This document shows positions 34,081 through 41,879 of a stretch of DNA of 64,000 nucleotides, piece after piece. The position numbers and the translations under genes were made by a program. The stretch lies in NCBI GenBank assembly GCA_963837445.1, contig CAWINK010000002.1, positions 592,179 to 656,178 of the forward strand. Reading direction: 5' to 3'. Numbering within the stretch: the first letter of the stretch is position 1; the number at the start of each line of letters is the position of its first letter. The stretch comes from JACVRW01 sp963837445. Its GTDB lineage: Bacteria > Actinomycetota > Thermoleophilia > Solirubrobacterales > Thermoleophilaceae. The notes beneath the pieces are model-generated. The model was not told the origin of the DNA. It was given only the letters and a program-made list of their open reading frames with translations, and searched no databases.

Positions 34081-34881
34081 ATGGGACGCACCTGGCTCGA
34101 CACCACGAGAGATGTGCTCGGGTCCGTCGGCGAGATCGCCAAGTTCTCCGGGCGCGTCATGAGCGCGATATTCAGCGGGCGCGCCTTCCACTTCTTCGGC
34201 GAGGCGCTGCGCCAGGCGGGCATCCTGATCCTCGGCTCGGCGCTCGTGATCTGGGGCCTTGCGTTCATCCTCGGCCTCCAGTGCGGGATCGAGGGCGCCT
34301 ACTTCAACCGCTCGCTCGGATCCCCGGCCTATGCCGGCTTCTTCGGCGCATGGTGCGACCTGCGCGAGATCCTGCCGTACGCGTTCGGCTACATGATGTC
34401 GGCGAAGGTGGGCACCGGCCTCGTCGCTGAGATCGGCGCGATGCGCATCTCCGACGAGATCGACGCGCTCGAGGTGATGGGCATCAACTCGCTCGTCTTC
34501 CTCTGCGCCACGCGCATGGTGGCCGCCTGGATGGTGCTGCCCTTCATGTACATCGCCGCCGTGGGCGCCGGCTTCTTCGCGACCTACCTCGCGGTCGTCG
34601 AGCAGATCGGCGAGGTCAGCTCGGGTGGGTACTCCCTGATCTTTTGGATGTTCCAGAACCCGCCCGACCTGCTCTTCAGCACGATCAAGGGCATGGCGAT
34701 GGCGACCGTGATCGTGCTGGTGGGCTGCTACTACGGCTACACGGCGAGCGGCGGCCCGGTCGGGGTGGGCACAGCGACCGCGAAGTCGATGGTGCTCAAC
34801 ACGGTGATGGTGCATCTGGTCGGGATGGTCGGCACGCAGATTTTCTGGGGCACGAACCCGAGAGCTCCAATCGGCGGCTAG
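34081..34881 (+). CDS. mlaE: MlaE/YrbE-type ABC lipid transporter permease, second copy
   Basis: 266 residues, ATG immediately after the first permease stop. Same fold: GYMMSAKVGTGLVAEIGAMR, the RISDEIDALEVMGINSL coupling segment and hydrophobic helices to the end (TVIVLVGCYYGYTASGGPVG). Actinobacterial Mce systems use a YrbEA/YrbEB heterodimer, which these two match. Ends convergently with the GMC oxidoreductase gene, overlapping by four bases. Confidence 0.94.
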   Translation: MGRTWLDTTRDVLGSVGEIAKFSGRVMSAIFSGRAFHFFGEALRQAGILILGSALVIWGLAFILGLQCGIEGAYFNRSLGSPAYAGFFGAWCDLREILPYAFGYMMSAKVGTGLVAEIGAMRISDEIDALEVMGINSLVFLCATRMVAAWMVLPFMYIAAVGAGFFATYLAVVEQIGEVSSGGYSLIFWMFQNPPDLLFSTIKGMAMATVIVLVGCYYGYTASGGPVGVGTATAKSMVLNTVMVHLVGMVGTQIFWGTNPRAPIGG

Positions 34882-36392
34882 GCGATCTTCTCGGGAGCCG
34901 GCTCGTCTTCGGGCGCCGGCTTCTCGAGCAGGTGGTAGGCCAGGCGCGTGGCGAGCGCCATGATCGTGATCTGCGGGTTGACCCCGAGTGAGCTGGGGAT
35001 GACGCTGGCGTCGGCCACGTAGACCCCCTTCGTGCCGTGGAGCTGGAGATCCGCGTCCACCACGCCGCGGTCTGAACGCGCGTCGGCCCGCGCCGTTCCG
35101 AGCGGGTGGAAGGCCATCAGCTTCAGGTCGTGCGCTCGCAACTCGGAGGGCAGCGGACCGTCGGGAGCGCCTTCGACCGGGTACAGGATCGCCCGCGCTC
35201 CGGCCGCGCTGTACAGCTCGCCCAGCAACTCGATGCCGCGCCGCAGCCGGCGCACGTCGTCGTCCTCGAGGTGGTAGCGGATCACCGGCCGCCCGGCGAG
35301 GCTTCGCACGGAGCCGCGCGAGACGTCGGACACCATCACGCCGAACTGAGACAGGTTCGGGTAGCTCAGCATCAGCTCGCGGTGACGCTCGCGCGAGTGG
35401 CCGAAGCCCATGGAGAGGTAGTCCGGCGGCCCCGCCGCGCCCTCCAGCATGATCCCCTCGTCCGTGAACTCGTCGATGTAGAACGACTGCGGCACGCCCC
35501 GGGCCATGTCGATCGGCTCGTCGAACAGCGCCCGGACGGCGGTGGCGGGGTGGATCGACAGGTTGCGGCCGAGCTCGCCCGACTCGCGGCCGAGCCCGTT
35601 GCGGCGCAGGAACAGCGGCGTGTGCACCGCGCCGCAGGCCACCACCACGAGGCCGCACTCCACACGCATCACCCCGCCCCCCGCGGTCGTGGCCTCGACG
35701 CCGCGGGCGTGGCCGGACGCCAGCAGTATGCGCCGGGCGCGGCAGCCGCTGTAGGTGGTGGCGCCGGCATCCCATGCCTTCGGCGCGTACACCTGGCCGA
35801 CGTGCTGCTTGGCCGCAGTCGGGCAGCCGAAGGCGCACACTCCCGACCCGACGCACCCCTTGGCGTTGCGAAAGACATAGTCGCCATGCCAGCCGAGCGC
35901 GTCGGCGCCGCGCTTCACGACCTCCGCATTCCGGCCCGCGAGCTCCGGCGTGACCTGGGCCACGTGCAGCTCGCGCTCCACACGCCGGAAGAACGGGTCG
36001 AGGGCCGCCGGGGTCAGTTCCTCGAGCCCGTGGCGCTCCCTCCAGCGCGCCAGGACCGCCGGCGGCGTGCGGAAGCACGTGCCCGAGTTCACGACCGTCG
36101 TGCCGCCCACCGCCTGTCCGAGCGGGAGCCCGATCGGCACATTGCCGATGGTCGTGGTCTGCCCCGCGTCCCGGTAGAGCCGGGTGGTCATCTCACCCGG
36201 CCGGGCGGTCATGTCGTCGGGCGTGAAGCGCTCGCCCTCCTCCAGCATGACGACGCGCATGCCGCCCTCGGCGAGCTCCTTGGCCACCGGCGCGCCGCCG
36301 GCGCCGGTGCCGATCACGCAGGCGTCGGCGCGCACGACGCGCTCGCCGGTGATGCGACTCCCCCGCTCCACCCGGTCCGCCGCCACGCTCAC
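34878..36392 (-). CDS. GMC-family FAD-dependent oxidoreductase
   Basis: 504 residues. FAD-binding N-terminus CVIGTGAGGAPVAKELAEGG (GxGxxG), the GGTTVVNSGTCFRTP loop, a Cys-rich segment GCVGSGVCAFGCPTAAKQ near residue 177 seen in a GMC subgroup related to cholesterol oxidase and long-chain alcohol oxidases, and the C-terminal GMC block with catalytic His/Asn in FHPLGTARADARSD and VADASVIPSSLGVNPQ. Oxidises an alcohol, perhaps a sterol or fatty alcohol (inference from subgroup and the mce neighbours). Starts inside the stop of the small partner gene (ATGA). Confidence 0.9.
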   Translation of the reverse strand: MSVAADRVERGSRITGERVVRADACVIGTGAGGAPVAKELAEGGMRVVMLEEGERFTPDDMTARPGEMTTRLYRDAGQTTTIGNVPIGLPLGQAVGGTTVVNSGTCFRTPPAVLARWRERHGLEELTPAALDPFFRRVERELHVAQVTPELAGRNAEVVKRGADALGWHGDYVFRNAKGCVGSGVCAFGCPTAAKQHVGQVYAPKAWDAGATTYSGCRARRILLASGHARGVEATTAGGGVMRVECGLVVVACGAVHTPLFLRRNGLGRESGELGRNLSIHPATAVRALFDEPIDMARGVPQSFYIDEFTDEGIMLEGAAGPPDYLSMGFGHSRERHRELMLSYPNLSQFGVMVSDVSRGSVRSLAGRPVIRYHLEDDDVRRLRRGIELLGELYSAAGARAILYPVEGAPDGPLPSELRAHDLKLMAFHPLGTARADARSDRGVVDADLQLHGTKGVYVADASVIPSSLGVNPQITIMALATRLAYHLLEKPAPEDEPAPEKIA

Positions 36393-36823
36393 GGCCGCCC
36401 CTCTCGCCGGCGCAGCTCACGCGCCCGTTGAACGTTCGCGTCGGCGTCGTAGCCGAGCCGCCGCATCACCCCCACGTCGCCGTAGTAGGAGAGACAGGCG
36501 ATGTCCTCGAGGAGCCGTACGAGCTGGCGCGCATGGCGGGAGCGGGCCGCCTCGGCGACAGCGAGCGCCCGTGCCCGCCCTTCGGGATCGAGCCGCCGCA
36601 GGCGAGCGGGGAGGCCGAGGCCGCGCGGCGCCAGCTCGGCGGCGTACAGCAGGCCGCGAAGCGCAAGGCGGTTGAGGCGTGGCGAGGCGGCGAGCCAGCC
36701 GTCGAGGAAGGCGACGGCGCTCGTGTCGCTCACCGCCGGCAGCTCGGGCTCGGGCGCCACGACCGTGTCGCAGACGCACGCGAAGATCGATGCCTCCCGC
36801 GGCGTCAGGGCGCTCAGCCTCAC
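36389..36823 (-). CDS. Small partner protein of the GMC oxidoreductase (gluconate 2-dehydrogenase subunit 3-like)
   Basis: 144 residues, all-helical: LTPREASIFACVCDTVV, FLDGWLAASPRLNRLALRGLL, ARQLVRLLEDIACLSYYGDVGVMRRLGY. The YYGD-V-xxLGY ending and tight coupling to a GMC gene resemble the small subunits that accompany membrane or cytosolic GMC dehydrogenases. No Tat signal is seen. Four-base overlaps on both sides place it in one operon with the FadR-type regulator and the GMC gene. Confidence 0.65.
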   Translation of the reverse strand: MRLSALTPREASIFACVCDTVVAPEPELPAVSDTSAVAFLDGWLAASPRLNRLALRGLLYAAELAPRGLGLPARLRRLDPEGRARALAVAEAARSRHARQLVRLLEDIACLSYYGDVGVMRRLGYDADANVQRARELRRREGRP

Positions 36824-37524
36824 GACAGCGTCTGGAGGAGGCTGCGCTCCTGCGCCTCGGCGAGGCGGCGCACGGCCCCGGCAGCCCGGGCCGAGTCGCG
36901 CGCCCGCACCGCAAGGGCCGCCCGGCGGTAGTGGTGAACGAGGGAGGCGCGCTCCTCGAGCAGGGGGGCGAACGCGCGCGCGTTCTGGAGATAGAGGTCG
37001 CGGATCGAGTTCGTGATGAGCACGAAGACCACGTTCCCCGCCGCCTGCACGAGCTCGGCGAAGAAGGCGAAGTCGAGCAGCTGGGCCTCTTCCACGGTGC
37101 CGGCCGAGGCCACGCGGTCCGCCAGCTCCACCAGCAGCTCGGCCTGGTCCTCGCTGCGCCGCTCGGCCGCGAGGCCCGCGGCCTCGGTGAGCATCAGCCG
37201 CCGCGCCTCGAGCACCGCGCCAAGCGTGCGCGGGTCGAGCCCCGACGGCCCGACTACGAGGTGCACGAGCACGTCGAGCCCGCAGTCGCTGCGCCAGTCG
37301 CGTACTCGCATGCCCTCGCCCTGACGCGACTCCACCAGCCGCAGCTGCTCGAGGCGCTTGACCGCCTCGCGCACGGAGGTCATGTTCACCTCGAGGTCGG
37401 CTGCGAGGCGCCGCTGGGTGGGCAGCAGCTCGCCGGGTGGGTAACGGCCGGACACGATCTCTCGCGAGAGGATGTGGAACACCTGATCCGAGATGCGGGA
37501 GCGCTCGACGGCGATTTCGGGCAT
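36820..37524 (-). CDS. GntR-family regulator, FadR subfamily
   Basis: 234 residues. N-terminal winged helix (ISDQVFHILSREIVSGRYPPGELLPTQRRLAADLEVNMTSVREAVKRLEQL) and a C-terminal all-helical FCD-type effector domain (AVLEARRLMLTEAAGLAA). In this subfamily the effector is often an acyl-CoA or small acid. First gene of the operon with the GMC genes, so probably a local regulator of them. A dyad at 37532-37554 just upstream of its ATG fits autoregulation and control of the divergent small gene. Confidence 0.9.
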   Translation of the reverse strand: MPEIAVERSRISDQVFHILSREIVSGRYPPGELLPTQRRLAADLEVNMTSVREAVKRLEQLRLVESRQGEGMRVRDWRSDCGLDVLVHLVVGPSGLDPRTLGAVLEARRLMLTEAAGLAAERRSEDQAELLVELADRVASAGTVEEAQLLDFAFFAELVQAAGNVVFVLITNSIRDLYLQNARAFAPLLEERASLVHHYRRAALAVRARDSARAAGAVRRLAEAQERSLLQTLS

Positions 37525-37531
37525 GCGGGAG

Positions 37532-37554
37532 ATTGTACCGGTGTTCCGAACAAT
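37532..37554. promoter_or_regulatory. Putative operator of the FadR-type regulator
   Basis: Inverted repeat ATTGT-N13-ACAAT in the 48-base region between the GntR gene and the divergent membrane protein gene. It begins 8 bases before the regulator start codon. Short arms, so moderate support. Confidence 0.4.
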
Positions 37555-37572
37555 GTAGTATCCGGCGCCATC

Positions 37573-37983
37573 GTGACCGGCGCGCGAGAGGACACCACCC
37601 GGCTGAACTCAGCCCTCGAGCGGCTGAACGCCGGGATGATCGTCTTCGACGTCGGGCTCGGAGCGCTGGCGATCGCGGCGCCCCGTACGGGCCTGCGGCT
37701 GCTCGGCCACCGCCGCCCCGCCGACGATGCCGCCTGGCTCTTCCGCCGCTGCGGACCGATCTGGCTGACCTTCGCGGCGGCCCACCTCATCGCCGCCCGC
37801 CGCGGCGAGCCGCGCGACTGGTGGGCGCTCGCGTGGCTGCGGGGCACCGAGCTCGCCACGGACGCGCTCTGGGCGCAGTCGCCCGCCTTCCGAGGAGACC
37901 CGCGCGCGCGCCGGGCCCTACGCCTTGCCGGCGTGGGGAACGCGGCGATGGCGCTCGGCTTCGGGCTGCGCGGCACGAGGTAG
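37573..37983 (+). CDS. Small membrane-associated protein, unknown
   Basis: 136 residues from a GTG at 37573. Hydrophobic helices at VFDVGLGALAIAAP, AAWLFRRCGPIWLTFAAAHLIAA and a C-terminal ALRLAGVGNAAMALGFGL, with Arg-rich loops. No family recognised; such short proteins beside oxidoreductase genes are often membrane anchors or unknown. Divergent from the FadR-type gene and overlapping the 3' end of the TetR gene on the other strand by 66 bases. Confidence 0.6.
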   Translation: MTGAREDTTRLNSALERLNAGMIVFDVGLGALAIAAPRTGLRLLGHRRPADDAAWLFRRCGPIWLTFAAAHLIAARRGEPRDWWALAWLRGTELATDALWAQSPAFRGDPRARRALRLAGVGNAAMALGFGLRGTR

Positions 37984-38610
37984 CTCCAGCGCGAGACCTG
38001 CGTCCACCTCCTGTGCCACCTGCAGCGAGCTGAGCAGCGCCAGCCTCAACAGCCGGCGCAGCTCGTCCCGCTCGAGGCCGCCGCGCTCGAGCCACCTGAG
38101 CACGGCGCCCTCCACGAAGAAGATCCAGCCCTGCACGGCGGTCTCGAGCGCCGCGGAGCGCGCGGGCGGCGGCGCCCCCCCTCCCCACCTCGCGATCCCG
38201 GCGAGCACCGCCTCGAGCCTCAGCTCGCGGCCCTCCTCGAGCGCCGCCCGGATGTCCTCGTCGTCACCGCCGCGCGTGCGGAAGATCGTGGAGTAAGCGG
38301 GCGCGTGGTCCTCCACGAAGCTGAGGAAGGCGTCGAGGCTCGCGTCCACCTGCTCAAGCGGCGACAGTGAGGGATCGGGGGCCGTGAGCTCGCCGAGCTG
38401 GTCGGTGGCCTCGCGCAGGACGGCGAGCACGAAGTCCTTCTTCGTCGGGAAGTAGTGGTAGAGCAGCCCCTTCGAGACCCCGGCGGCGCGGGCGATCTCG
38501 TCGATCGAGACCTGGTCGTGCGGGCGCTGGCCGAGCAGCTCGAGCCCCGCGTTCAGCAGCTGCTCGCGCCGCTCGTCGGTCTCCATGCGGGAGCGGCTGC
38601 GGAGCGTCAC
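37918..38610 (-). CDS. TetR-family regulator next to cytochrome P450
   Basis: 230 residues, GTG at 38610 (ATG at 38586 is an alternative). N-terminal HTH: RREQLLNAGLELLGQRPHDQVSIDEIARAAGVSKGLLYHYFPTKKDF, followed by a helical ligand-binding domain with FLSFVEDHAPAYSTIF. Divergent from the P450 gene across 86 bases that hold two inverted TTGA-N8-TCAA elements, so it probably represses itself and the P450-amidase pair. Ligand unknown. Confidence 0.9.
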   Translation of the reverse strand: MTLRSRSRMETDERREQLLNAGLELLGQRPHDQVSIDEIARAAGVSKGLLYHYFPTKKDFVLAVLREATDQLGELTAPDPSLSPLEQVDASLDAFLSFVEDHAPAYSTIFRTRGGDDEDIRAALEEGRELRLEAVLAGIARWGGGAPPPARSAALETAVQGWIFFVEGAVLRWLERGGLERDELRRLLRLALLSSLQVAQEVDAGLALELPRAAQPEAERHRRVPHAGKA

Positions 38611-38629
38611 GCCGGCTGACGCTAGTCCC

Positions 38630-38688
38630 TGTTGACCGGATATTCAATAGCTGGTATCACTCCTCCACTATTGAACTGACGGTCAACA
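38630..38688. promoter_or_regulatory. Paired inverted operators between tetR and P450
   Basis: Two elements of the form TTGA-N8-TCAA, at 38631-38646 and 38671-38686, arranged as mirror images: outer arms TGTTGACCG / CGGTCAACA and inner arms TTCAATAG / CTATTGAA. The long dyad covers most of the intergenic region of the divergent pair. Strong candidate for cooperative binding of the adjacent TetR protein and control of both genes. Confidence 0.7.
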
Positions 38689-38696
38689 GGACGTCG

Positions 38697-39998
38697 TTGC
38701 CCCCAGGACCGACCGCTCCGCGGCCGCTCACGGTGGGGCGCTTCATGCTCCAGCCCACGCGCTTCCTCGACGACTGCCAGCGCCGCTACGGCGACCACTT
38801 CACCGTCCAGCTCACCGCGGAGCGCACGGTCGTGATCAGCTCCGATCCGCAGATCGTGAAGGACGTGTTCACCGGCGATCCGGAGGTCCTGCGGGCCGGC
38901 GAGGGCAACATCGTCTTGCGCCCGCTGCTCGGCCCTCGTTCGGTGCTGCTGCTCGACGGGCCGGAGCACCTGCGCCACCGCCGCCTGATGCTGCCGCCCT
39001 TCCACGGCGAGCGCATGAACCGCTACGGCGCCGCGATGGCCGAGGCGGCGGAACGCCACGTGGAGCGCTGGCCCGTGGGCTCGCCGTTCGCGGTCCAGCC
39101 CTCGATGCAGGCGATCACGCTCGAGGTGATCCTGCGGGCGGTGTTCGGGGTGGAGGACGAGCAGGAGCGCGAGCGAATCGCGGCCCCGCTGCGGCGCATG
39201 CTCGACGCCACCGCGAGCCGGGTGCGTCTCCTGCTCCTCCAGGTGACCCGCTCGGAGGGTGCCGGGCCGCGCAGCCCGTGGGGCCGGTTCCGGGCGCTGA
39301 TGGAGCCCGCGGACCGCGTGATCTACGAGCAGATCGAGGCCAGGCGGGCGGATCCCGCCGCGGCCGAGCGCGACGACGTGCTGTCCCTCCTGCTCGAGGC
39401 GCGTGACGAGGACGGCCGGGCGCTCACCGACGCCGAGCTGCGCGACGAGCTGATGACGCTGCTGCTCGCCGGCCACGAGACCACGGCCACCGCGCTCAGC
39501 TGGACGCTCGAGCGCATCACCCGCCACCCGGAGGTGCTGGAACGGCTGCTCGAGGAGGAGCAGAACGGCGGCGGCGACTACCTCGACGCGGTGATCAAGG
39601 AGACGCTCCGCCTGCGTCCCGTGGTCCCGGCCGTGGCCAGGTGCCTGGCCGAGGACGTGGAGCTGGGCGGCCGCATGTTCCCGGCGGGCGTGCACATCAC
39701 GCCCTCGATCTACCTGCTGCACCGGCGCCCCGACCTCTATCCCGACCCCGAGTCCTTCCGGCCCGAGCGCTTCCTGGAGCGCCCACCGGGCACCTACGAG
39801 TGGATCCCGTTCGGCGGCGGCGTGCGCCGCTGCCTCGGGGCGAGCTTCGCCCTGTTCGAGATGAGGGTCGTGCTCGCCACGATCCTCCGGCGCGCGCGGC
39901 TCGCCCCCGCGACGGCGAGCCCCGAGCAGGTCACCCGCCGCGCTGTCACGCTCGCCCCCTCCCGCGGCGGTCGCATCGAGGTCCAGTGGCTCGGCTAG
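38697..39998 (+). CDS. Cytochrome P450
   Basis: 433 residues from a TTG at 38697. Soluble bacterial-type P450. I-helix LLLAGHETTATALSW near residue 257, K-helix ExxR in KETLRLRP near 300, and the heme-binding FGGGVRRCLGASFA with the axial Cys near 378. N-terminal LQPTRFLDDCQRRYGDHF. Substrate unknown; the adjacent amidase, GMC oxidoreductase and mce import genes suggest a lipid or steroid-like substrate (inference). The GTG start of the amidase overlaps its end. Confidence 0.94.
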   Translation: MPPGPTAPRPLTVGRFMLQPTRFLDDCQRRYGDHFTVQLTAERTVVISSDPQIVKDVFTGDPEVLRAGEGNIVLRPLLGPRSVLLLDGPEHLRHRRLMLPPFHGERMNRYGAAMAEAAERHVERWPVGSPFAVQPSMQAITLEVILRAVFGVEDEQERERIAAPLRRMLDATASRVRLLLLQVTRSEGAGPRSPWGRFRALMEPADRVIYEQIEARRADPAAAERDDVLSLLLEARDEDGRALTDAELRDELMTLLLAGHETTATALSWTLERITRHPEVLERLLEEEQNGGGDYLDAVIKETLRLRPVVPAVARCLAEDVELGGRMFPAGVHITPSIYLLHRRPDLYPDPESFRPERFLERPPGTYEWIPFGGGVRRCLGASFALFEMRVVLATILRRARLAPATASPEQVTRRAVTLAPSRGGRIEVQWLG

Positions 39999-41404
39999 AG
40001 GAGCAGCTCGAGTTCGCCGGCCTCGAGCGGCAGGCCGAGCTCGTGGCGACCGGTGAGGTCTCCTCCGCCACGCTCGTAGAGGCCTCGCTCCAGCGCGCGG
40101 AGGCGCTCCAGCCGCTGCTTCACCCGTTCCGCCTGATCCTCGCCGAGGAGGCACGCGCGGCCGCCGCGGAGGCCGACCGGCGCCTGGCCGCGGGCGAGCG
40201 CGCGCCGCTGCTCGGCGTGCCGGTTGCGATCAAGGACGACGTGGACCTCGCCGGCCAGACGACCCCGTTCGGATGCGGCGGCGAGCACCGCGTGGCGGAG
40301 GCCGACAGCGAGGTCGTGCGGCGCCTACGCGCCGCGGGCGCCGTGATCGTGGGCAAGACGATGACGCCCGAGGTTGGCCTCTGGCCCTTCAGCGAGAACC
40401 CCACCTTCGGCGCGGCGCGCAACCCGTGGGATCCGGATCACACGCCGGGCGGGTCGAGCGGCGGGGCAGCGGCGGCCGTGGCGGCTGGCATCGTGCCGGG
40501 CGCGATCGGCTCCGACGGCGCGGGTTCGGTCCGCATACCGGCCGCCTGGTGCGGGCTGGTGGGCCTGAAGCCCCAGCGCGGCCGCATCTCCACGTGGCCC
40601 GAGCCCGAGTCCTTCAACGGGCTGTCCTGCTTCGGGCCGATCGCGCGCACGGTCGGCGACACCGCGCTGCTGCTCGACGTCGCGGCCGGCAACCATTCCG
40701 GCGACCTCCACCGGCCGCCCGAGGCGTCCGAGCCGTTCGTGGCCGCGGCGCGCCGCGACCCCGGGCGCCTGCGGATCGCGCTCTCGTTCGCAACGCCGCT
40801 CGGCGTGGCCTCGAAGGTCGACGGACAGGTGCGGGCGGCGATCGAGCGGGTCGCGCGAACCCTCGGAGAGCTCGGTCACGAGGTCGTCCGCGCCGATCCC
40901 CCCTATGGACTCGTCGGCCCGGCGCTCGTGCCGCGAGGGAGCGCGGGCGTGCGCGTCTGGTGCGACGAGCGCGTGCCGGATCGCAGCGTGCTCGAGCCGC
41001 GCACGCGCGTGGCGTCGCGGGTGGGACGCGCGCTCAGCGGCCCGCCGCTCAGGATCGCCCGCCGTGCGGAGCGGGGGCTCCAGCGCCGCATCGGCCGGAT
41101 CTTCGATCGCGCCGACGTGGTGCTCACGCCCACGACCGCGTTCGCCGCCCCGCGCGTGGGCTCCCTCGATGGACAGGGCTGGTGGAAGACGAGCACGACT
41201 GTGAGCGCCCTGTGCCCGTTCGCCTTCGCCTGGAACGTGCTCGGCTGGCCCGCCCTGAGCGTGCCCGCGGGACACAGCGCGAGCGGGCTGCCCGTCGGCG
41301 CCCAGCTGCTCGGTCGCGAATGCGACGAGGCCACGCTGCTCGCGCTCGGCGCTCAGCTCGAGGCGCGCGACGGCTGGCCCGACCGCCGCCCCGCGCTTTC
41401 TTAA
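39986..41404 (+). CDS. Amidase signature family protein
   Basis: 472 residues. Ser-cisSer-Lys hydrolase: catalytic Lys in GVPVAIKDDVDLAG near residue 81, the Ser-rich PGGSSGGAAAAVA near 155, and the nucleophile region DGAGSVRIPAAWCGLVGLKP near 175. Hydrolyses an amide, possibly after oxidation by the overlapping P450 (inference). GTG at 39986 is chosen since it starts just upstream of the amidase N-terminal helix (LEEQLEFAGLERQAELVATG); the longer frame lies inside the P450 gene. Confidence 0.9.
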   Translation: MARLEEQLEFAGLERQAELVATGEVSSATLVEASLQRAEALQPLLHPFRLILAEEARAAAAEADRRLAAGERAPLLGVPVAIKDDVDLAGQTTPFGCGGEHRVAEADSEVVRRLRAAGAVIVGKTMTPEVGLWPFSENPTFGAARNPWDPDHTPGGSSGGAAAAVAAGIVPGAIGSDGAGSVRIPAAWCGLVGLKPQRGRISTWPEPESFNGLSCFGPIARTVGDTALLLDVAAGNHSGDLHRPPEASEPFVAAARRDPGRLRIALSFATPLGVASKVDGQVRAAIERVARTLGELGHEVVRADPPYGLVGPALVPRGSAGVRVWCDERVPDRSVLEPRTRVASRVGRALSGPPLRIARRAERGLQRRIGRIFDRADVVLTPTTAFAAPRVGSLDGQGWWKTSTTVSALCPFAFAWNVLGWPALSVPAGHSASGLPVGAQLLGRECDEATLLALGAQLEARDGWPDRRPALS

Positions 41405-41445
41405 CGCGTTAACACTCGACATACAGATACCCACGTGTTTATAAT
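41401..41445 (+). promoter_or_regulatory. Sigma-70-like promoter and palindrome upstream of 41457 gene
   Basis: Perfect palindrome TTAACGCGTTAA at 41401-41412 overlapping the amidase stop, followed by TCGACA (41416-41421), an 18-base gap and a perfect TATAAT (41440-41445). Transcription should start within a few bases of the GTG at 41457, so the mRNA would be leaderless or nearly so. A consensus -10 box is rare in this GC-rich window. Confidence 0.65.
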
Positions 41446-41456
41446 GCGCGCGGATC

Positions 41457-41870
41457 GTGTTCCAGTTCAGTCGAGCGATATACCGGGAGCTAGCACCCGA
41501 CGTGATCGACGGGCCGGGCAGCTGTGCGAACCGGCGCGCAGTCCTGATCGCGTGCGAGGCCACATGCGACCGCATGGCGAGCGACCGCGACTTCGCCAGG
41601 CCAACCCGAACGCTCTTCCGCGAGATCCGGCTCTACTTCCCTCTCGAGCGCCAGATGCGCGTCTACTACGTGATCCAACGTCACCTGGAGGCTGCCGGCG
41701 GATACGTCGAGCGGACGCTCGCCGAGGGACGCACGCTCGATGGCACGCCCGCTCATTGCCGCGCCTCCACGCGCAGCGGCAGGCCCTGCCGGCGCGACCC
41801 CCTCCCCGGCCTCGAGCACTGCCCGTCCCACCGGCACCTCGCCGAAGTGCCGCAGCGCACGGCCGCCTGA
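41457..41870 (+). CDS. Small protein with C-terminal Cys/His motif, unknown
   Basis: 137 residues, GTG start just after a near-consensus promoter. The N-terminal 90 residues are helical (TLFREIRLYFPLERQMRVYYVIQ), with an internal Cys pair (GSCANRRAVLIACEATC). The C-terminus carries C-RASTRSGRP-C-RRDPLPGLEH-C-PSH-R-H, a short Cys/His cluster resembling the GxxC-x-GLxYCxxH zinc-binding tag found on many uncharacterised bacterial proteins. Possibly a nucleic-acid-binding or regulatory protein. Function unknown. Confidence 0.65.
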   Translation: MFQFSRAIYRELAPDVIDGPGSCANRRAVLIACEATCDRMASDRDFARPTRTLFREIRLYFPLERQMRVYYVIQRHLEAAGGYVERTLAEGRTLDGTPAHCRASTRSGRPCRRDPLPGLEHCPSHRHLAEVPQRTAA

Positions 41871-41879
41871 GCGCGCCGC

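Noticed and set aside
33229..36078. 949-codon open frame on the minus strand
   Set aside because: Antisense to secreted-protein, mlaE and GMC genes; His/Asp/Arg-rich sequence with no domain pattern, typical of a GC-rich shadow frame.
37532..37554. Member of the TAGAAAC operator family
   Set aside because: Arms ATTGT/ACAAT and spacing differ; kept as a separate FadR-type site.
38622..40154. 510-codon frame opposite the P450 gene
   Set aside because: Shadow of an obvious cytochrome P450 on the other strand; composition is low complexity.
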